A DNA stretch of 64,000 nucleotides from Micromonospora sp. WMMD1128 (lineage in GTDB: Bacteria > Actinomycetota > Actinomycetes > Mycobacteriales > Micromonosporaceae). Numbering within the stretch: position 1 is the first letter of the stretch; every line of letters starts with the position of its first letter. The stretch is taken from assembly GCF_027497235.1 (NCBI RefSeq), contig NZ_CP114902.1, positions 1,067,501-1,131,500 of the forward strand, given 5' to 3'. Under the pieces are notes generated by a model. The model was not told the DNA's origin. It worked only from the letters and a program-made list of their open reading frames with translations, and made no database searches. Below are positions 61,328-64,000 of this stretch, in pieces. The translations under genes and the position numbers were made by a program.

Positions 61328-62350
61328 ATGGGTCTCGACGACCGCAAGCTCGCCGTGCTGCGCGCCATCGTCGAGGACTACGTCCACACGCAGGAGCCGG
61401 TGGGCAGCAAGGCCCTGGTCGAACGGCACCAGCTCGGCGTCTCGCCGGCGACCGTGCGCAACGACATGGCGGTGCTCGAGGAGGAGGGCTACATCCGGCA
61501 GCCGCACACGAGTGCCGGCCGGGTGCCCACCGACCGCGGCTACCGACTCTTCGTCGACCGGCTCTCCCGGGTCAAGCCGCTCAGCCCGGCCGAGCGCCGG
61601 GCGATCGAGCGGTTCCTGGTCGGCGCGGTCGACCTCGACGACGTGGTGCACCGCACGGTCCGGCTGCTGGCCCAGCTCACCCGGCAGGTCGCCGTGGTGC
61701 AATATCCCAGCCTGGCCCGGTCCAAGGTGCGCCACCTGGAGCTGGTGCCGATCTCCACCACCCGGCTGATGGTCGTCATGATCGCCGACACCGGGCGGGT
61801 CGAGCAGCGGCTGGTCGAGTTGCCCGCCCCGATCCCCGCCGAGGACGTCACCGACCTGCGCCGGCTGGTCAACGAGAAGCTCGTCGGCAGCCAACTCGCC
61901 GAGACGCCGCCGCTGGTGCAGGCGCTCGTCGAGGAGTCCCCGCCGAAGCTGCGCCCGGCCATGACCACGCTCTCCACCGTGCTGCTGGAGACACTCGTCG
62001 AGCGGCACGAGGAGCGCATCGCGCTTGCCGGCACCGCCAACCTCACCCGGGGTGGCCTGCTCGACTTCCAGGGCTCGCTGCGCCCCATCCTGGAGGCGCT
62101 CGAGGAGGAGGTCGTGCTGCTCAAGCTGATCGGCGAGACCGAACCGAGCACCACCCGGGTGCTCATCGGCGACGAGAACGAGGTCGACAACCTGCGGGCC
62201 GCCTCCGTGGTCAGCACCGGCTACGGCCCGGGTGCGACCATCGTCGGTGGGCTCGGCGTGCTCGGGCCGACCCGGATGGACTACCCCGGCAATATCGCCA
62301 TGGTGAGGGCCGTGGCACGCTACGTGGGCGAACTGCTGGCCCAGAACTGA
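61328..62350 (+). CDS. hrcA: Heat-inducible transcription repressor HrcA
   Basis: Binds CIRCE and represses chaperone genes until heat shock. At 340 aa, the N-terminal winged helix is at about 1-70 ([54 protein letters not shown]). It continues with LFVDRL, the middle domain, and the C-terminal [20 protein letters not shown] motif. ATG 61328 follows GGAGGTGGGGAG. It is preceded by its own CIRCE; dnaJ follows, as is usual in actinobacteria, while dnaK is elsewhere. Confidence 0.97.
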   Translation: MGLDDRKLAVLRAIVEDYVHTQEPVGSKALVERHQLGVSPATVRNDMAVLEEEGYIRQPHTSAGRVPTDRGYRLFVDRLSRVKPLSPAERRAIERFLVGAVDLDDVVHRTVRLLAQLTRQVAVVQYPSLARSKVRHLELVPISTTRLMVVMIADTGRVEQRLVELPAPIPAEDVTDLRRLVNEKLVGSQLAETPPLVQALVEESPPKLRPAMTTLSTVLLETLVERHEERIALAGTANLTRGGLLDFQGSLRPILEALEEEVVLLKLIGETEPSTTRVLIGDENEVDNLRAASVVSTGYGPGATIVGGLGVLGPTRMDYPGNIAMVRAVARYVGELLAQN

Positions 62351-62422
62351 CCAGTCAGGGCCGACGGCCGGCTGCGGCCGACGACCGGCGAACGCGAGAC
62401 GAACATGAGGACACCGAACGCA

Positions 62423-63568
62423 GTGGCCAGGGACTACTACGGCATTCTCGGCGTGAGCCGGGACGCCTCCGACGACGACATCAAGCGTGCCTACCGCAAG
62501 CTGGCGCGGCAGTACCACCCGGACGTCAATCCGGACCCGGAGGCACAGGAGAAGTTCAAGGACATCAACGCCGCGTACGAGGTCCTCTCGGACGACCGGA
62601 AGCGGCAGATCGTCGACCTGGGCGGCGACCCGCTCGCCCCGGGCGGCGGTGGCGCCGGCGGTCCGGGCGGTCCGGGCGGCGCCGGCCCGTTCGTCGGCTT
62701 CCAGGACATCATGGACGCGTTCTTCGGCGGCGCGGCGGGCGGCAGCCGGGGGCCCCGGCCGCGCACCCGGCCCGGCGCCGACGCGATCCTGCGGCTGGAA
62801 CTCGACCTCAACGAGACCGCGTTCGGCGTCGAGGCGCCGATCACCGTCGACACCGCGGTGCTCTGCACCACCTGCTCCGGCGCCGGCACCGCCGCCGGCA
62901 CCCACCTGGCCACCTGCGAGGCGTGCGGCGGTCGGGGCGAGGTGCAGTCCGTGCAGCGGACGTTCCTCGGTCAGGTGGTCTCCGCCCGGCCGTGCACCGT
63001 CTGCCAGGGCTACGGCACCACGATTCCGCACCCCTGCCCGACCTGCGCCGGTGACGGCCGGGTGCGGACCCGCCGTTCGCTGACCGTCAAGATCCCCGCC
63101 GGGGTCGAGGACGGCATGCGGATCCGGCTGGCCCAGCAGGGCGAGGTCGGCCCGGGCGGCGGCACCGCCGGCGACCTCTACGTCGAGATCCACGAGCGGA
63201 CCCACGACGTCTACTCCCGCAAGGGCGACGACCTGCACTGCCGGGTGACCGTGCCGATGACGGCCGCCGCGCTCGGCACCCGGCTGACCATCAAGACGCT
63301 CGACAGCGAGGAGGTCGTCGACGTCAAGCCGGGCACCCAGCCCGGCAGCACGCTGCGGCTGCGCGCCCGCGGCGTGCCGCACCTGCGCGGCACCGGCCGG
63401 GGTGACCTCTACGTCCACCTGGACGTGCGGACGCCGACCAAGCTCGACGCCGACCAGGAGCGGATGCTGCGCGACTTCGCCAAGACCCGCGGCGAGGAGG
63501 TCGCCGAGCTGACCAAGCAGGGCGGCTTCTTCTCCCGGATGCGCGACGCCTTCAACGGGCACGCCTGA
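62423..63568 (+). CDS. dnaJ: Chaperone protein DnaJ
   Basis: Hsp40 cochaperone of DnaK. At 381 aa from GTG 62423, the J domain has HPD (YHPDVNPD) near residues 32-34. A Gly-rich linker follows, then four zinc-binding repeats ([32 protein letters not shown]), and the C-terminal substrate-binding domains. ATG 62405 is also possible and adds six residues; GTG 62423 matches the usual family N-terminus ([11 protein letters not shown]). No CIRCE lies directly upstream; it is probably co-transcribed with hrcA. RsmE follows after 1 nt. Confidence 0.95.
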   Translation: MARDYYGILGVSRDASDDDIKRAYRKLARQYHPDVNPDPEAQEKFKDINAAYEVLSDDRKRQIVDLGGDPLAPGGGGAGGPGGPGGAGPFVGFQDIMDAFFGGAAGGSRGPRPRTRPGADAILRLELDLNETAFGVEAPITVDTAVLCTTCSGAGTAAGTHLATCEACGGRGEVQSVQRTFLGQVVSARPCTVCQGYGTTIPHPCPTCAGDGRVRTRRSLTVKIPAGVEDGMRIRLAQQGEVGPGGGTAGDLYVEIHERTHDVYSRKGDDLHCRVTVPMTAAALGTRLTIKTLDSEEVVDVKPGTQPGSTLRLRARGVPHLRGTGRGDLYVHLDVRTPTKLDADQERMLRDFAKTRGEEVAELTKQGGFFSRMRDAFNGHA

Positions 63569-63569
63569 G

Positions 63570-64000
63570 GTGTCGGCGCCGCTGTTCCTGGTCGAGGCGC
63601 TGCCCACCGGCGACACGGTGACGCTCGACGGCCCGGAGGGCCACCACGCGGCCACCGTGCAGCGGCTGCGCGTCGGCGAGGAGCTGCTGCTCGCCGACGG
63701 CCGGGGCGGCACCGCCGCCGCGCTCGTCACCGCCGTCGGCCGGGGCACGCTCGACGCGCGGATCACCTCCCGGGGGTACGCCGACGCGAGCGTCCCCCGG
63801 GTGGTCGTGGCGCAGGGGATCGCCAAGGGCGACCGGGGTGAGCTGGCCGTGCAGGCGATGACCGAGGTCGGGGTGGACGAGATCGTGCCCTGGGCGGCGT
63901 CCCGGTCGGTGGTCCAGTGGCGCGGCGACCGGGGCGTACGGGCCCGGGAGAAGTGGGCGGCCACCGCCCGGGAGGCCGCCAAGCAGGCCCGCCGCCCCTG
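63570..64000 (+). CDS. rsmE: 16S rRNA (uracil(1498)-N(3))-methyltransferase, N-terminal part (runs off the window)
   Basis: Methylates U1498 of 16S rRNA. Only the first 143 codons are in the window. The N-terminal PUA-like domain begins SAPLFLVEAL and includes HHAATVQRLRVGEELLLADG; the SPOUT methyltransferase domain begins with VVVAQGIAKGDRGELAVQAMTEVGVDEIVPWAASRSVV, a clear family match. GTG 63570 starts 1 nt after the dnaJ stop, which implies translational coupling. The frame is open to the window end. Confidence 0.93.
   Translation, partial: MSAPLFLVEALPTGDTVTLDGPEGHHAATVQRLRVGEELLLADGRGGTAAALVTAVGRGTLDARITSRGYADASVPRVVVAQGIAKGDRGELAVQAMTEVGVDEIVPWAASRSVVQWRGDRGVRAREKWAATAREAAKQARRP

Overview
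The window looks like a chromosomal segment of a high-G+C actinomycete, most likely a member of the Micromonosporaceae. The reasons are the G+C-rich third codon positions throughout, frequent GTG starts, the gene orders valS-folC-DUF4233-ndk, TIGR03960/TIGR03936-rne-rplU-rpmA-obgE, nadD-rsfS-comEA-comEC-holA-rpsT-lepA-hemW-hrcA-dnaJ-rsmE, an ileS gene behind an actinobacterial translational T-box, an ECF41 sigma factor with its carboxymuconolactone decarboxylase-like partner, and many leaderless promoters. Genus-level placement is inference.

Layout. 1-1.3 kb: 3' part of a 23S rRNA gene, 5S rRNA and a strong terminator. 1.3-9.9 kb: a small membrane protein, valS, folC, DUF4233, a membrane/VOC fusion protein, ndk, then the ECF41 sigma factor and its AhpD-like partner. 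10-15.1 kb: a Tat-exported PhoD-type phosphatase and T-box-controlled ileS. 15.2-17.5 kb: an acyltransferase and a proline-rich membrane protein whose C-terminal domain matches the small protein at 1.3 kb. 17.7-30.1 kb: two radical-SAM-system genes (TIGR03960 and TIGR03936) separated by a three-gene type VII secretion-like island (small helical protein, WXG/glycine-rich protein, mycosin), then RNase E/G, a lipoprotein, L21, L27 and Obg. 30.2-36.6 kb: accessory genes including a three-gene envelope/stress operon, a glycosyltransferase, a CYP152 peroxygenase and a DUF397 protein. 36.7-48.4 kb: pepN, nadD, rsfS, a phosphatase, a DegV protein, an SDR remnant, comEA, comEC, holA and rpsT. 48.6-59.1 kb: an APH-fold kinase, a DUF4240 protein, lepA, two tandem copies of a GlsB/YeaQ stress gene, a sugar ABC transporter without its own ATPase, a MOSC protein, a lysozyme-like exported protein and an enoyl-CoA hydratase. 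59.2-64 kb: hemW, a DUF4870 protein, hrcA behind a CIRCE operator, dnaJ and the start of rsmE, which runs off the window.

How the genes work together. Most of the core genes serve translation and RNA metabolism: two aminoacyl-tRNA synthetases, ribosomal proteins, Obg, RsfS, LepA, RsmE and RNase E. Others serve DNA uptake and replication (comEA, comEC, holA) and protein quality control (hrcA, dnaJ). Accessory genes sit between these conserved blocks.

The most unusual features are non-coding. Six copies of a roughly 54-bp palindromic element built on two GGGGCCCC cores lie at gene 3' ends, and three of them supply the stop codon of the adjacent gene. Two other long palindromes lie near 42.3 and 47.8 kb, the latter beside a loose copy of an arm of the former. 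The GlsB gene is duplicated together with its putative stress promoter and its terminator. The TIGR03936 gene has its best ribosome binding site in front of an ATC codon. No CRISPR array, tRNA gene, insertion sequence or prophage was seen.
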